NCBI GenBank assembly: GCA_018873245.2
Contig: JAEMBT020000007.1
Coordinates: 11,367,129-11,431,128 of the forward strand
Reading direction: 5' to 3'
From: Archegozetes longisetosus
Lineage: Eukaryota > Arthropoda > Arachnida > Sarcoptiformes > Trhypochthoniidae
Length of the DNA stretch: 64,000 nucleotides
The notes beneath the pieces were generated by a model. The model was not told the origin of the DNA and ran no database searches. It saw only the letters and a list, made by a program, of their open reading frames with translations. The position numbers were made by a program, and so were the translations under genes. This document shows, in pieces, positions 24,998 through 38,012 of this stretch (the first letter of the stretch is position 1; each line of letters starts with the position of its first letter).

Positions 24998-27900
24998 ATG
25001 TTTCAATCAATTAAAATTCGCCAATTTTTTATACTGCTGTGGAAATGCATGATAATTCGGAAGCGACACTATGTTTGGACATTCTTCGAGATAATGTTAC
25101 CTATTTTCATAGCATCAGCTGCTTTAATAGCCAATTCTGGTGGAAAAGGTGGTACAACTGTTGAAGACCCGATTCGGTACAAACCTGTTCCGATTGGCAA
25201 ACAGTTGCGATCTTATTACACATTATTGTACACACCTGTAAATGAATTCACAATGAACTTAATGAGTAGACTCAGTGAAAGTATAGACTGTAAGGGTGTA
25301 GAAAGTTCGGAAGAATTGGACCAAATTATCAAAAATGAAATTCCATTTACGATAAGTGATTCAGTGGAAAAATTACTGCTTGGTCTGCAAGAAAACGAAA
25401 CAATCGCTGGAGTTATATTCGACTTGAAAGATATTGAAACTAAAAGTTTTCCAGTTGGAAACGACACTGTGATGCCCCTTAAGCTCAAATACACTCTAAG
25501 GGTTCGTGACTTTGAGCTACAGGAGGAAGCCTTCCCTAAGAAACAGGATTTTGGACCTTTTCCTAATGCTGACCACTATGTAAAGAAAAATTTCATCGCC
25601 GTTCAGGTACTGATAAATTACGCGTATTTGCAAATGTTAGGCGAACAGCTCTATCCAGAAGGACCACCGCAGATACCAGAAATTAGAGAAATGAGAGCTC
25701 GAAGATTTCCATACCCTAAATACATTAAACATCCACGATTTCAAGTCAGTATAATCAGCAGATTTTTCCCCGGAACAGGAAAACTAAATACACTTCAGCT
25801 GACAATAGAATACTGTACTGTTTTGGGCTTTGTTGTCATGATAGTATTACTTATAAAAGGTATTGTCGACGAAAAGGTGAACAGAGCGCGTGAAATGTTA
25901 CGCTTGATGGGAATGAATGACTGGATCTATTACGGGAGCCAATTCTTCAATACATTTGTGATAATGGCAGTGCAATGTCTTATACTAACTGTGATGTTTT
26001 GCTTGACTCCAAACGCTCAATTAAAGGGTGCAAATCCAAGCCTAGTATTGACGATAATGCTGACTTATTCAGCGTCTGCCATATTATACGGTATGATGTT
26101 ATCAGTATTCTTCAGAAAGCCAACCAATGCTATGATCATTGGCTTTATTGTTTGGCTTTCCGTCCAAGAAATTGCGGGCATGCTCTTCGAAAAGAGAGCG
26201 GGTCTCACAGAAACCAGTGGACTGATTAAAATGCCAGAATGGTTCCATTTGATACTTTGCATGATTCCGAACTATGCCTTAAAAGTTGTTAATGAAATAC
26301 TAGTTGAGTGTGAGGTCTATGCGGCTTACGGCACATTTGTCTCTCAATATCAGATCTATTCGGCCGATTGGCACAACTTGCTCAACATTTTGCCTTTATA
26401 TAAATATCTCAGCATATTAACAGTCACTTTGATGATGTTTATATCGTGTTTCTTTTACGGTGCAATAATTTGGTACTTCGATGTGTTCAGAGTTTATAAC
26501 ACTAAAAGTAACGTCAGATGCAAAACATTAGATGGTTATGACAACGAGGCGTTCGATGACGTTAAAAAGTCCAATACTTACTTCGAATCTGATCCCCAGA
26601 GCCTCAGTGTTGGCATTGTTGCTGAAGAATTGAGAAAGGAATTTTCTGAGAAGGTAGCCGTCAAAAATGTGACACTTAAGATATATCACGGACAAATCAC
26701 AGTACTTCTCGGTCACAATGGGGCCGGAAAGACAACATTCGCTTCTATGTTGACAGGCCTGTACGCACCCACGAGTGGCAAATTAATAGTTGACGGCATT
26801 GATGCGATTAAAAATCCAGAGGAGGCGAGAAAAAGAATGGGCTTATGTCCACAGCATGATGTCCTTTATGATGAGCTGACATGTGAAGAACATTTGAGGC
26901 TATTTGCAACTGTTAAGGGCTGTCCGCCAAACAGAATTGAATCAGAGATTACACAAATACTCGATCAACTGGGCCTCTCCTTCAAGCGAAGAGTTCTATC
27001 AAAAGACCTATCGGGAGGAATGAAGCGAAGACTTTCATTAGGAATGGCAATGATAAATAACACCAAAATTCTGATATTGGACGAGCCGACATCAGGTCTG
27101 GATCCAGAGGCCCGAAGAGGTGTTTGGGACTTCTTGCTATCCATAAGAAAAGACAGATTAATCATGTTGTCAACGCATTGGATGGAAGAGGCAGACGTGT
27201 TGGGAGACCGTATTGCTATCATGTCCCAGGGAAAGGTGATTTGCTGCGGCACTTCTGTGTTTCTTAAGCGTGCTTATGCTGGTGGTTATCACCTGCGTAT
27301 CGCCAAATCTGATGAGTGGAAGTCAGAAAATTTCATGCCATTTATACGAAAATTTTTGCCAAACGTGACCCTCGAAAACGAGACCGCAAATGAAATTCGA
27401 TTCGGTATTGATAGTGACGACACGCGCTTTTTGCCCGATTTCTTTGATGAATTAGATAAGAGTAAGGCTAGCCTTGGCATCTTTTCGTGTGGAGTAAATG
27501 TTTCTTCTATGGACGACGTCTTTCTCAAAGTTATTAATAATGAAAGCTCTAAAAAACCGGTTGCAAATCGAAAGAACTCAGTCGCTCAGTTCGAAAATGG
27601 AAACTTGAATAATAATGAGTACAATAAGCATAGCATTAAAGTGAGCTCAAAAAGAGAATTAGCTCTACTTAAACTCAAGGCATTGATCGCTAAAAGAATA
27701 CATGACATGAAACGAAGTCTAAAAACTGTGGTTCCAATAATGGGTATTGCAATTGGTTGTGTATTCGCAGTATTAATTCTCATAGAGACTACAGTCAATT
27801 CAACAAACAAAACCCCTAAATGGAAGCTAAATATAGATACCCAAAGCGCTGGATATGATAAGGAATTATTCGGATTCTATTACCAGATTGAAGAACAACC

Positions 27901-30900
27901 CGAATCATATGGAAAATACTATTTAGAAGAGGCCGCCGAAGAACACGTGAAAGCGTCTAACTTTGTCGAAGATCCAACCGAAAAGTTACTGAACGACTCG
28001 ATCAAAGATTTGAATATTTATCGAGAGAATTGGCTGGTGGGAGCGTCTCTTGAGAAATACCGGAACAGAAACATCTATGTAGCATGGTACAACGGAGAAG
28101 CGCACCATAGCTTACCTATTAGTGTCAATATCTTATATAATGCACTACTTAGAAAACTCGTTATTGAATCCAATACGACTCTGATTAATGCTAATGATGT
28201 TGGTATAAAACTGACGCAGGAAACTTTCCAGCATTTTAACCCACATTCAGCATTCTTACCATTTTTTGGTCGAGTTTATAATAGTGAGACTTTTTCTTTG
28301 TTTCAAACTTTTTATAGTTTTAATTATGTTGAAATCAATTACTTATTTACAAATTTACCCTCAGGTATTTTTATCCCATTTTCGGTTTCATTTATCGCTG
28401 CTTTTTATGTATTATTTCCTACACACGAGAGAGTTTCAAAGGTATAACTTTTAATTCCATTAATTTATTTTTATTTCAATACCGATTAGTTGTAAGATTA
28501 GTAAAAATGCTTTTTTGCTTGCAAATCTAGGCTAAGCTGTTGCAACTGATGACGGGTCTAAGCATAAGACTCTACTGGCTCTCAAATTTTATATTTGATT
28601 ACTCGATTTACTTACTTTACTTTGGAACTATGTTTTTTGTATTCTTAATATGGGACAGAATATTCAAATACGGACTTTACTTCTCAACACCTTCATCAAC
28701 GGGTAAGAAACTTTCCTCTTTCGCTGTCAATTAACAGCTTGTGTTTGAATATCCAGATATGCTGATAGATGTTTATAATCATATGTCGATAATTAGTTTA
28801 TGGGAGACTATTAATCAGAACCTGAATCATAAGTAATCTAGAATTTAAGCAAAAAATCTGACCCCATTTGTGAGAGTGATATTGCATAGAACCAAAACAT
28901 TGCTTATAAATAGTTTTTGATTAGACTTGAAGTGCTGCACGGCATTAGTTTAGAAATTCAAAGTAAAGTTACTTCTCAATCAATTATTTTGTTTAAGATA
29001 ATATAGTAGGTCACAAAATCAATCTGACATTTGTGAGAACAATCGATAACTTTTAAATGACATTAACAATTCAATTTGTTGCCTTCATCTAATCCAAACA
29101 ATGTTCAGTCAATTTATTTTCATGGTTCTAACCAAAATTCTTAAGTTTAATCTTAATTGAATTGAGTCAACATATTTAACAATATGCAGCATTTACTCAG
29201 TCGAGTGTAAATTGCAATATTTTCTATCCGTTTGAAGCTTTCACTTAATTTTCAGTAATTAACTACTCCTGAACTGCTTCTTACCTGTTGGAGAATAAAT
29301 TAAACTATAGGAAGGAATAACAATTAGTCTTAAGTAATTTAATAATATCATTAAAATCCACTAACGAGCATAATTACCGAAAAAAACGTATTTTTTATGA
29401 GTACTTTTGCATAATACATTAAATGAACTACTAATAATAGTAAGATCTATTGCTTTAGATAGAATTGAGAAAATATAAAGGTCATTCTTTACAAAAATAA
29501 AACTTATTCAAAATCCTATCACTTGAAATCTTGATGGCCTTGTCTGCTATGTTGCAAATATTATTCTAATATTTTTCACACTATAAGCCATTAAGAGCCT
29601 AACAAAACTTTTCCTTGTGATAGTTTTTAGCACTTAAGAAACTTAATAGAATTTAATTATTAAATTATTGAGGATTAAAGTTTTAATGAACACTATATCT
29701 GTATTTTATCTATCACATTACGTAAAATTATATACTTCTAACAATTCAATTTTCAGACTCATCCATTTTCTTGTCACGTTTTTATAAGATATGAGTATTG
29801 TTAGATTAGAATTCAGGTCTTAAAGTGTCTAATTCATCATTTGGATTAGATCTGATATCTTTTTCACTTCAAACTATACTTACTGTATCTGTGATTTACA
29901 GTGACTATTAAGTAATAGAAGGTTTGATTTAGAAAAGTATGTTTAACACTAATGCTAACTACTCGTTAGCATTGCCCTAACATATATCCAACTTAAATAC
30001 AGCAATTTGTTATTGAGTTTTAGCTGTAAAAATAAAACGCTTTTCAAGTGTTTGGAAAAACTGTTTTTTCATCCCCGAAGCTTTACTCAACTTTTTTAAA
30101 CTTGAATTTCCATTTAAAAAACATTGAATAAACTTTCGAAAATAAGATGACAAATTGTTTCTTTCTCACAAACAAGTTTTGGAACTTTTTAAATATAATT
30201 TGTTAAGTACTTCAACTGATCGATACATCACTAGACTTTCTGAGTAGTCGATTATGAAAACAATTGCTTTATAGATAACTTGCGTAGCACTTCAATATTG
30301 ACTTAAACAACGGGATATAAAATGAATGTGTTTTTACTTTACTTTCAGTTGCATTCATTTCTTTATTTATATCATTCGGTTGGGCCGCCATTCCATTTGC
30401 ATATTTGGTTTCATCCTTATTCAAAAAGCCTTCGACAGCATTCGGTATACTATGTCTTATATCAGTCATCACTGGTATAGGTATGGGAGTCATTGCCACC
30501 TTTTTCGAGACAATTCTTGAAGAAAAAAGTTCTCCAGAAGTGAAAGGATTGTTCTACACACTGATGTGGTTCGCAAGACTATCACCAGTAGTTTCACTGA
30601 TACTAGGCACACAAAAGCTCTTCACTTTAGACTCAACCCGTTTGGTTTGCGGTCAATTTCAGGCATCGCTTCGTGCGATCCTTTGTGGTATTTATGCAGC
30701 CAGTCAGAGATCAAATCCCGAACTGGAAGAATTGAAAATACTTAAACCGGAGCGTTGCTGTGACGGTATTTCATGTTTAGCAACTTTAAACTTACTTGAG
30801 TTGTTAGTCAAACTTTTGTCTTTTTGACCCAAACAGAGGTTTGTGGCAATGAATGCATTTTTCAACACCCGTTCTTTTGGTTCAATTGGTTAGGAGTGAA

Positions 30901-32176
30901 CGATGAGATTGCAATGTTAATATTCGATGGGATACTTTATTGGCTGATTCTGTTCGCAATCGATCAAAATTCACTCAGAAATGCATTTAAAAGTCGATCA
31001 AAAGGTCTGATGAAAGGCGTGCGATCTCTGTTCGAAGGTCACAACAAAAAATCGTTCAAATTGACAACAATAAAGCCGCCCAACCTTGCGGATCACGATG
31101 TAATCGATGAACGATTGAGAGCAGAGAAAATAATAGCGGCTCATCACGTCAACGAAGAAGCGATAGTTGTCCACAACTTAATGAAGAGATATTCAAATGG
31201 AAAATTTCTGGCTGTAGACCAACTAAGCTTTGCTGTCGGCAAAGAACAGTTCTTTGGTTTGCTCGGCATTAATGGCGCTGGAAAAACGACTACATTCCGT
31301 ATGTTAACTGGAGATCTACCTGTCACTTATGGAAACGCTTATATTAATCACAACGACTTATTGAATGATCGTGTCAACTATCAGTCACAGATCGGTTATT
31401 GTCCACAATTTGATGCACTCCTCGATAGACTCAATAGCTTTGAGACATTGGCCTTATATGGAAGACTGAGAGGAATATCAGACAAGCACATAGCCCTAGA
31501 AGTGAATAAACTTATCAAAAAAGTTGATCTTCAGAATCACGCTCAACGCAAATGCAAGAACTATAGTGGTGGTAACAAAAGAAAGTTATCACTGGCTGTG
31601 GCCCTAATCGGTTCGCCACCAGTTGTCTTACTCGATGAGCCAACTTCAGGCGTAGATCCAGTGGCCCGAAGAAAGATGTGGGTTGCCATCAGTGATATTC
31701 AATTTAATAGTGGATCTTCAATAATATTGAGCTCACATTCGATGGACGAATGCGAAGCCCTTTGCGATAGAATAGCTATTATGGCAAACGGACAGTTCAA
31801 GTGTATTGGTTCGACACAATACTTACGTACAAAGTTCGGTCAGGGCTACTCACTCATCATCAAACTTAAGCCTGACTTAGTTGCTCAAAATGAAGACTAC
31901 TTGGATGATGTTCAAGTATATGTTGAGGAGAGACTGACTAACGCTGTGCTCAAAGACATTCATCAGACCCTAATCTTCTATCACATACCGCCTGATAAAG
32001 AAGTGAGCTGGTCTAATCTATTTAAGATCATGGAAAAGGCTAAAGAGGAACTCAATCTCGAAGATTATCAAGTCGGAGACACAACTCTCGAACAGATCTT
32101 TTTATCATTCGCTAAGAAGTCGACTCAAGAAAGACCAAAGAGGTTGTCTCTCGCAGATATTGCAGAAATTGCTTGA
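24998..32176 (+). CDS. ABCA-subfamily ABC transporter (ABCA3-like), full length
   Basis: Exons 24998-28441, 28531-28702, 30349-30765 and 30837-32176 join in phase to 1790 residues, normal for an ABCA full transporter, a membrane pump that moves lipids using ATP. Order: cytosolic N-terminus, TM1 (about 27-47), a short first extracellular domain, TM bundle 1, NBD1 with Walker A GHNGAGKTT (K578), signature LSGGM (671-675) and Walker B ILILDE (to 696); then a TM segment (about 907-930), second extracellular domain, TM bundle 2 split by introns, and NBD2 with GINGAGKTT (K1494), YSGGN (1587-1591) and VVLLDE (to 1612). The tail carries the ABCA-type motif TTLEQIFLSFA. Both ATP sites look intact. The largest intron (28703-30348) lies in TM bundle 2. 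The short first extracellular domain favours ABCA3-like over ABCA1-like; substrate cannot be read from sequence. Confidence 0.93.
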
Positions 32177-32322
32177 TTTCAATATACTCATTGTATTTTA
32201 AAGTTTCAATAACAATAACTTATTGTTTTGGAATCTAAGTTTTCACTCTTTTTAATATTGTTTTTAAATTCGTATCATTTTATCTAATTCTCAAATATCA
32301 TTATTTTTAGCCAATTTTCAAC

Positions 32323-32328
32323 AATAAA
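32323..32328 (+). terminator. Poly(A) signal of the ABCA gene
   Basis: AATAAA 147 bp after the ABCA stop codon. The remaining intergenic DNA to 33271 shows no other feature and presumably holds the promoter of the first KCNQ gene. Confidence 0.5.
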
Positions 32329-33271
32329 ATAGATACAAAATGATTGTGTTTTGCTTAATTGAACCTTTGTTTGACCAAACCTTCAAATATTGAAGTGAAT
32401 TTGCTTTGAGAGTAAAAAATAGATCATTAAATATTGTATTAATCTCTGTAAAGTTATTAAGGGTTTGTTTGAACATATTGACACATTGACATAAGCACAC
32501 ATTCACTACTTTCGTCATATGATTAGCATAAGTAATGCTGAATAAACAAAAAGTAGACTCAAGTTATTAAAAGTTTTCAAATTGACCTAATATATGCTGC
32601 GCTTATGAAAAAGTGAAGTCACAAAATGCTTTTTTCAAGATCCCTTATCATAAGACAAACAAATTAAACATAACTCATATTAAAGGTAATGACTTATGGC
32701 TTAAATTTATCCTTTAGTTGATAAGACCTTTTGTTTGCAAGCTTACGACATATCTGTACTTTACTAACTAATCAATTTTAGATCTATTTACTTCATTAAT
32801 AAGTGTTTATTCCGTTCCTAGACATACCATTAGGAACTGATATTTCTGTTGGAATAGAAAAAGGTTGAAACTTTGTTTTGTAAATAACATTTGACACACT
32901 TTTCTATTTAATTTCTAGAGTATTGGTTCTGAGAACATCGAATCGAACATTTGACATAAGACTGAATATCTAGTGAAAACCAGATAGGGTTAGAAAGTTA
33001 GTAATAATGCACTTATTGTGTAGTTTTATCTTAGAACTTAGTATCATACTCAATATTTATTTTTAAAAACTTATCATTTTGAGTGGCATTTATCGACTTT
33101 TACAGTGTTAATAGTGAAATGTTCACTTAGTTGCTATATTGACACCGTTAGCCATTTAAAGAAGTAAACATAAGAATTCTTTCTTACCATGAGAAGTGAA
33201 ACGTAGTTTTAAACTTGTGTTTGTATCTCAAATTAGATGTTCCAAAAATACTCTAAATTTTTGCCAAAATC

Positions 33272-35054
33272 ATGTTAAATAGAGTGCAACGAGAACTGGC
33301 GAGTACTCATCCACTTTCACTATATCAGAAGCGAAACAGTGTCGTTGTCTTGAACAACGATAGTCGTATGCCTCAGATTGTCATCGATAAGAATGTCAAC
33401 AGATATAACAGAAATAACAGTCTGGACACTGTCCAGTCATTTTCCAGCTCTGGCTTGGGGTCCAAACGCAAGATATTGCAAATGTTGCAGGAGGTCAACG
33501 CAAAGCGTACGATAAGAGAGCGCAGAGAATCAGATGAACATTTGGGAAGCTATTTAGGACTTCACACTATCTTTAATCATCAAACAAAGAATTACAGACA
33601 GAAATATACAGTCTATAATTTTTTGACTAGACCTAAGGGCTTTTGGGCTATTAGTTATCACATTTTGGTATTTATAATGGTTTTCGCGTGTCTTATTGTT
33701 ACTGTATTTTCAACCATTGATCAGTTTGAAATCGGAGCCATGCATTTCCTCTATTTGCTAGAAAAAGTGATCATTATTTGGTTTAGCAGCGAATTCATGC
33801 TTAGATTGTGGTCCTCTTCATGTAAACATCAATATCAGGGGTGGAAAGGAAAAATCAAATATCTCTCAGTTCCTTCTCGAATATTAGATATCATAGTCAT
33901 CACTCTATCGATTGTTGTCCTAACGATAAACCCGAGCAGTGGACACGAAGTGTTTGCTGCCTCTGCCTTCAGAGGTTTCCATCGATTCTTCCAAGTTCTT
34001 CAGATATTGACTTTGAACAAACAGTTACAGCCCTGGAAAGTACTTTCATCAGTCATTTACGATCAAAGAGAACAACTTTTTATTATATTTTATATTGAAT
34101 TCATTGTATTGTGTTTTCTTGCCTATTTGTCTTATATCGTAGAAAAAGACGATAATGAACAGTTTGATAGCATTGCCGAAGCCATGTGGTGGGCGGTAAT
34201 TAAGCTTTATCAGTTAACATTAATTTTTAATTTTTCGTTATCTTGACATGTCTTGACTTTTACAGCTAGTCACACTCTCAACCGTTGGATACGGAGATAG
34301 AGTGCCGGTAAGTCCAAAAACCTTCAAACATTTTTCGTTAAAGATTAATTTAAAGTTTATTTGCTTTAAATGATAGATAACGTGGCTGGGAAAACTGATA
34401 TCCAGCTTATTCACAGTACTAGGGGTTGCAATATTCGCATTGCCAGCAGGAATTATCGGTACGGGTTTAGCGCTTAAAGTGGAAGAGGAAGAACGCAACC
34501 AACAGAGAAAGAAGAAGAAGGTGGCAGCCGCTGTCTTGATTCAGTGCGCGTGGAGGTGCCATAAAGCAAATGCCAATTACTTGGCTGTTTCTACCTTTTT
34601 CAGACACAAACCGATGGATTTATTTAAAAAGCATGACTATGAGAATGTAGCGCACAAATTTGTCAGACTGACTCAGTTCTTTATTGCAAAAGCTAGATTC
34701 AAGGAACTTCTCAGACCTCTAGATATCAAGAATGTATTGCAGAGCTATAAAGACGGACAATTGGATGTTATGAACAAAATAAAGCTTATTCAAAACGCAG
34801 TCGACGACATTGTTAGCAAAGTTGGTATAAATGAACAAAGAATCTATGGCACAAGTTCAAGTTTAGAGAATAAGGTTGAAAAAATTGAGATGACTTTATT
34901 CAACATTAAGGATAAGGTAGACAGGCAGATGACAATAATTGATCAGTTTTCGAGTCGGTTTATGCTTAATCAGAATTTAGTTGATATGATTACAGAATCC
35001 GCTCAAAATGAAAGAACATCCTTTCGTAATAAGAGAAGACGGTTATCACTTTGA
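33272..35054 (+). CDS. KCNQ: KCNQ-type voltage-gated potassium channel, paralogue a
   Basis: Exons 33272-34195, 34266-34307 and 34377-35054 give 547 residues. KCNQ channels are tetrameric K+ channels of the plasma membrane that need PIP2 and calmodulin. Seen here: S1 (FWAISYHILVFIMVFACLIV), S2 through ISL region to S3 (ILDIIVITLSIVVL), S4 at about 232-250, S5, the filter TVGYGD (314-319) encoded alone by the 42-nt exon 2, S6 with the PAG hinge (IFALPAGIIG), a KKKK cluster and IQ-type calmodulin helix A (LIQCAWR), helix B/C (RPLDIKNVLQSYKDGQLDVM) and a C-terminal coiled coil matching KCNQ helix D. The A-B linker and tail are short, which explains the small size. S4 reads FRGFHRFFQVLQILTLNK, with one inserted residue and fewer positive charges than usual. 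Convergent with paralogue b. Confidence 0.92.
34266..34307 (+). other. Selectivity-filter microexon, KCNQ paralogue a
   Basis: A 42-nt exon (14 codons, phase 0 at both ends) encodes LVTLSTVGYGDRVP. It is flanked by tacag before and gtaagt after. The other three channel genes have the same exon at 36371-36412 (-), 49149-49190 (-) and 60503-60544 (+). Confidence 0.88.
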
Positions 35055-35704
35055 TTTTGTCAACTCACAAGCTTGTGTAACTATTTTTTAAAGATATAAC
35101 TTATCTCAAATTTTATGCATATTACATTTAGTCAAAGTGTCCGTTTATATGTATGTAGTCTTATCCAAATGATTACAAAGTGTTGACATTGGATTCCTCA
35201 AACAAATCTTGTTTATCATTGAGATAGGTACTGTCTAAGAGTATACTGTTTTTTACCAATCACTAATTACTCATTTTTGTAATTTTACTTCATTTTAAAG
35301 CCATGACAATACACATAATTATACAATTGAATTGTTTAAATCATTTAGATTTTGAGAAAGACTGAGTTTGTACATGTACTTCAAACAATATGATTTAGCG
35401 AAAAAAATGTATTCTTATATTGTGTAAAGTTTATTGTTATATCAAAACTTTAGTTCAATCGAGTTTATTTTATTTATAATTCAATAAAATCTGATTAAAA
35501 TCTACTATTAACTGTATGATTATTTGGTCCAACCTTTCATTTAGTATAATTGCCTCAAATATCTAATATGATCTTCTAATTTGTAAATATTTTATGTTGA
35601 AAGTAATTTGCAAAAATTTAACTTTACAGAATTGATTTCAGAAGTGTTTTTGCGGTGATTGGCAGTGTTCCTGCACCGTTTGGAATGAATTCTTGAAAAT
35701 ATAA
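35055..35704. other. Convergent 3' region of KCNQ paralogues a and b
   Basis: Holds a minus-strand AATAAA (plus-strand TTTATT at 35464-35469) and a plus-strand AATAAA at 35483-35488. Each gene's only clear signal lies beyond the other's, so the two 3' UTRs probably overlap slightly. Confidence 0.5.
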
Positions 35705-37330
35705 CTATCTGAATGTTGAACTATTGAAAAATTGGTCAATAAAAGCTATTTGTCGGTTAATCTTATTTTCAATATCACTTATCATTGAATCAACTTTTTC
35801 TATTCTCGAAACCAGATTTGACTGACAACTATTGATTCGGTTTTCATTAGTGTCAACTTTTGTGTCTATTGAGTCGATCGCATTCTGGATATGCTTTACC
35901 CTATTCCTAAAGTCGATATGATTTATTCTATAGCCATCAAAAGCACTTCTCGTATCGAAAGTTCTCGATAAGCGTTTGAATTTTGATTTTGCGATAAAAA
36001 ACTTTGTGATTCGTACGAACTGAGTTGCAATCCTCTCAAAAGTACTCAGAATAAACAAATTCGTCGGCCTATTTCGAGATATAATGGAAACATAGAAATC
36101 ATTCTGATTTGCTTTATAGCATCTCCACATGCATTGAATTAATACAATTGCGGCTAGTTTTTTCTTCTTTCTCTGTCGATTACGCTCTTCTTCCTCAATT
36201 CTAATGGCTAGACCTGCACCTATAATACCAGCTGGTAACGCAAATAAAGCCACACCTACTATTGTGAATAAACTAGATACCAATTTTCCCAGCCATGTAA
36301 CCTGAATTACAAATGAAAATATAACAACAATTATTATTATTTATTGAATTTGAATATCTTCAGATTTTACATGAACTCGATCTCCATATCCCACAGTTGA
36401 CAGTGTTATGACCTGTAAAGATATGAATTAGCAAAATCTATTCTAATTTAGATGCATCTAATAGTGTTGCCTGACCGCCCACCACATCGCTTCTGCAATG
36501 TTGTCTAACTGACGATTATCGTTTCTCTCTAAGACATACGAAATATAAGCCAGAATACAAACTAATACAAATTCAATATAGATTAGAATTAAAAGCTGAT
36601 GGATTTGATCGCGTATCACAGTCAAAAGTAGTTTCCAGGGCTGTATCTGTCTGTTCAAAGTCAATATTTGAAAGACTTGGAAAAAGCGATGGAATCCGCG
36701 AAAAGCAGAGACGGCAAAGACTTCACTTCCACTTCTTGTGTTTATGGTCAGAACAACAATTGAAGATATAATAACAGCTATATCGAGTAAATGTGAGGGC
36801 ACTATAATATATTTGAATTTTCCTTTCAAACCCTGATATCTCTGTTTACAAGAAGATGACCACAGTCGCAATATAAATTCACTAATGAACCAAATTATGA
36901 TTATTTTTTCTAAAATTACAAGAACTTTTGATGCTTCGGATGCTAATTTGTCAATAGTTGAGAAAATAGTGACTATTAGACAGCCAAAAACCAGAATAAA
37001 CACCAATATATGATAAATGATTGCCCAAAATGTTTTAGGCTTATTGAGAAAGTTGTAGACCTTATACTTTCGTTTGTAAAGACTTGTTTCTTGGTTCAGA
37101 AATTCAAATACCGAACTTTGAGTTGATTCTATCCGCTGTCTTATTCCTCGCTTTGCGTTTACTTCTCGAAGAATTTTTAAAATTGTCTGCTTTGAGCTCA
37201 AATCTGATTGAATAGTAATTTGGTTGCTATCGTAAAACTGATTGGTTCCTATTTTGATCAATTCAGAAGGTTGTCGATTAACGCGCTCAACACTATTCCG
37301 TCTTCTGCTCAATGAAACTGTTGTCAACAT
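35705..37330 (-). CDS. KCNQ: KCNQ-type voltage-gated potassium channel, paralogue b
   Basis: Minus-strand exons 37330-36476, 36412-36371 and 36301-35705 give 497 residues, the shortest of the four. Exon positions and phases are identical to paralogue a. Six-TM KCNQ core is present: S4 FRGFHRFFQVFQILTLNR, filter TVGYGD in the 42-nt exon, S6 PAG hinge, IQ motif (LIQCMWR), helix B/C and a C-terminal coiled coil. The N-terminus is shorter and lacks the VQRELA...HPLSLY block of paralogues a and c. The residue after the filter segment is DRVH instead of DRVP. The exon 1 donor (gcg|gtcagg) is weaker than in the other copies. It looks intact and is the most diverged of the three derived copies, so altered gating or an accessory role is possible. 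Confidence 0.9.
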
Positions 37331-38012
37331 TTCTCGACAGTTTGAACAACCATAAAAACAAATGTTTAAATGATTCAGATTCTATAAAAGTAGATTTATA
37401 ACAAACGAAATAAATTTTCCACAACAGAAATTACAATAATTGCTCGCATACAACGATTATGTAACTTACGTACAGCTTGTAATTGAAAATCAGATAAATA
37501 GCACTTGAAATCATAATAAATTTGTGCACTAATTCTACGTTAAGTTTCCTCGATCTTATAATAATGACTGTTTTGTGAACTCATTCTATGAAAACCTAAT
37601 TTGATAAACACGATTTAAGAGAAAAGAAAAGTAGAGCTGATAAAACTGCAAATTATAGAAATAAGAAATATGTCATTTTTATATAATGGATTAAATTATC
37701 GGTTTGACCAGATAAACCTTAATCAATTTTTCTTATCATAAGCAAAGAAAGACTCATCAAATCTCGACACGAAAACAATATAATCCTTAGCACTGAGAAT
37801 ATAGCACATAAGTGAATACAAACTCCAATCAATTATTCTAATCATAACCGCTCTGATCTTAAAAATCACAAAAGTTGTATCAATAAAAAGAAGAGTCTTA
37901 AAAGCAATCATTTTTGCATTTATTGATAATTGAATGAAAAATAAATACAGTTTAAAAGTTCAAAAAATTGGACTATTCACTACTGAACTATATGCAATAT
38001 GCAAATTAAATG
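37331..38012. other. Spacer between KCNQ paralogue b and the pump gene
   Basis: Upstream region of paralogue b and 3' end of the pump gene. A minus-strand AATAAA (plus TTTATT at 37919-37924) lies about 90 bp past the pump stop and fits as its poly(A) signal. Nothing else was seen. Confidence 0.45.

Noticed and set aside
25216..27810. Several antisense and other-frame ORFs across the ABCA exon
   Set aside because: Shadows of the strongly supported ABCA reading frame.
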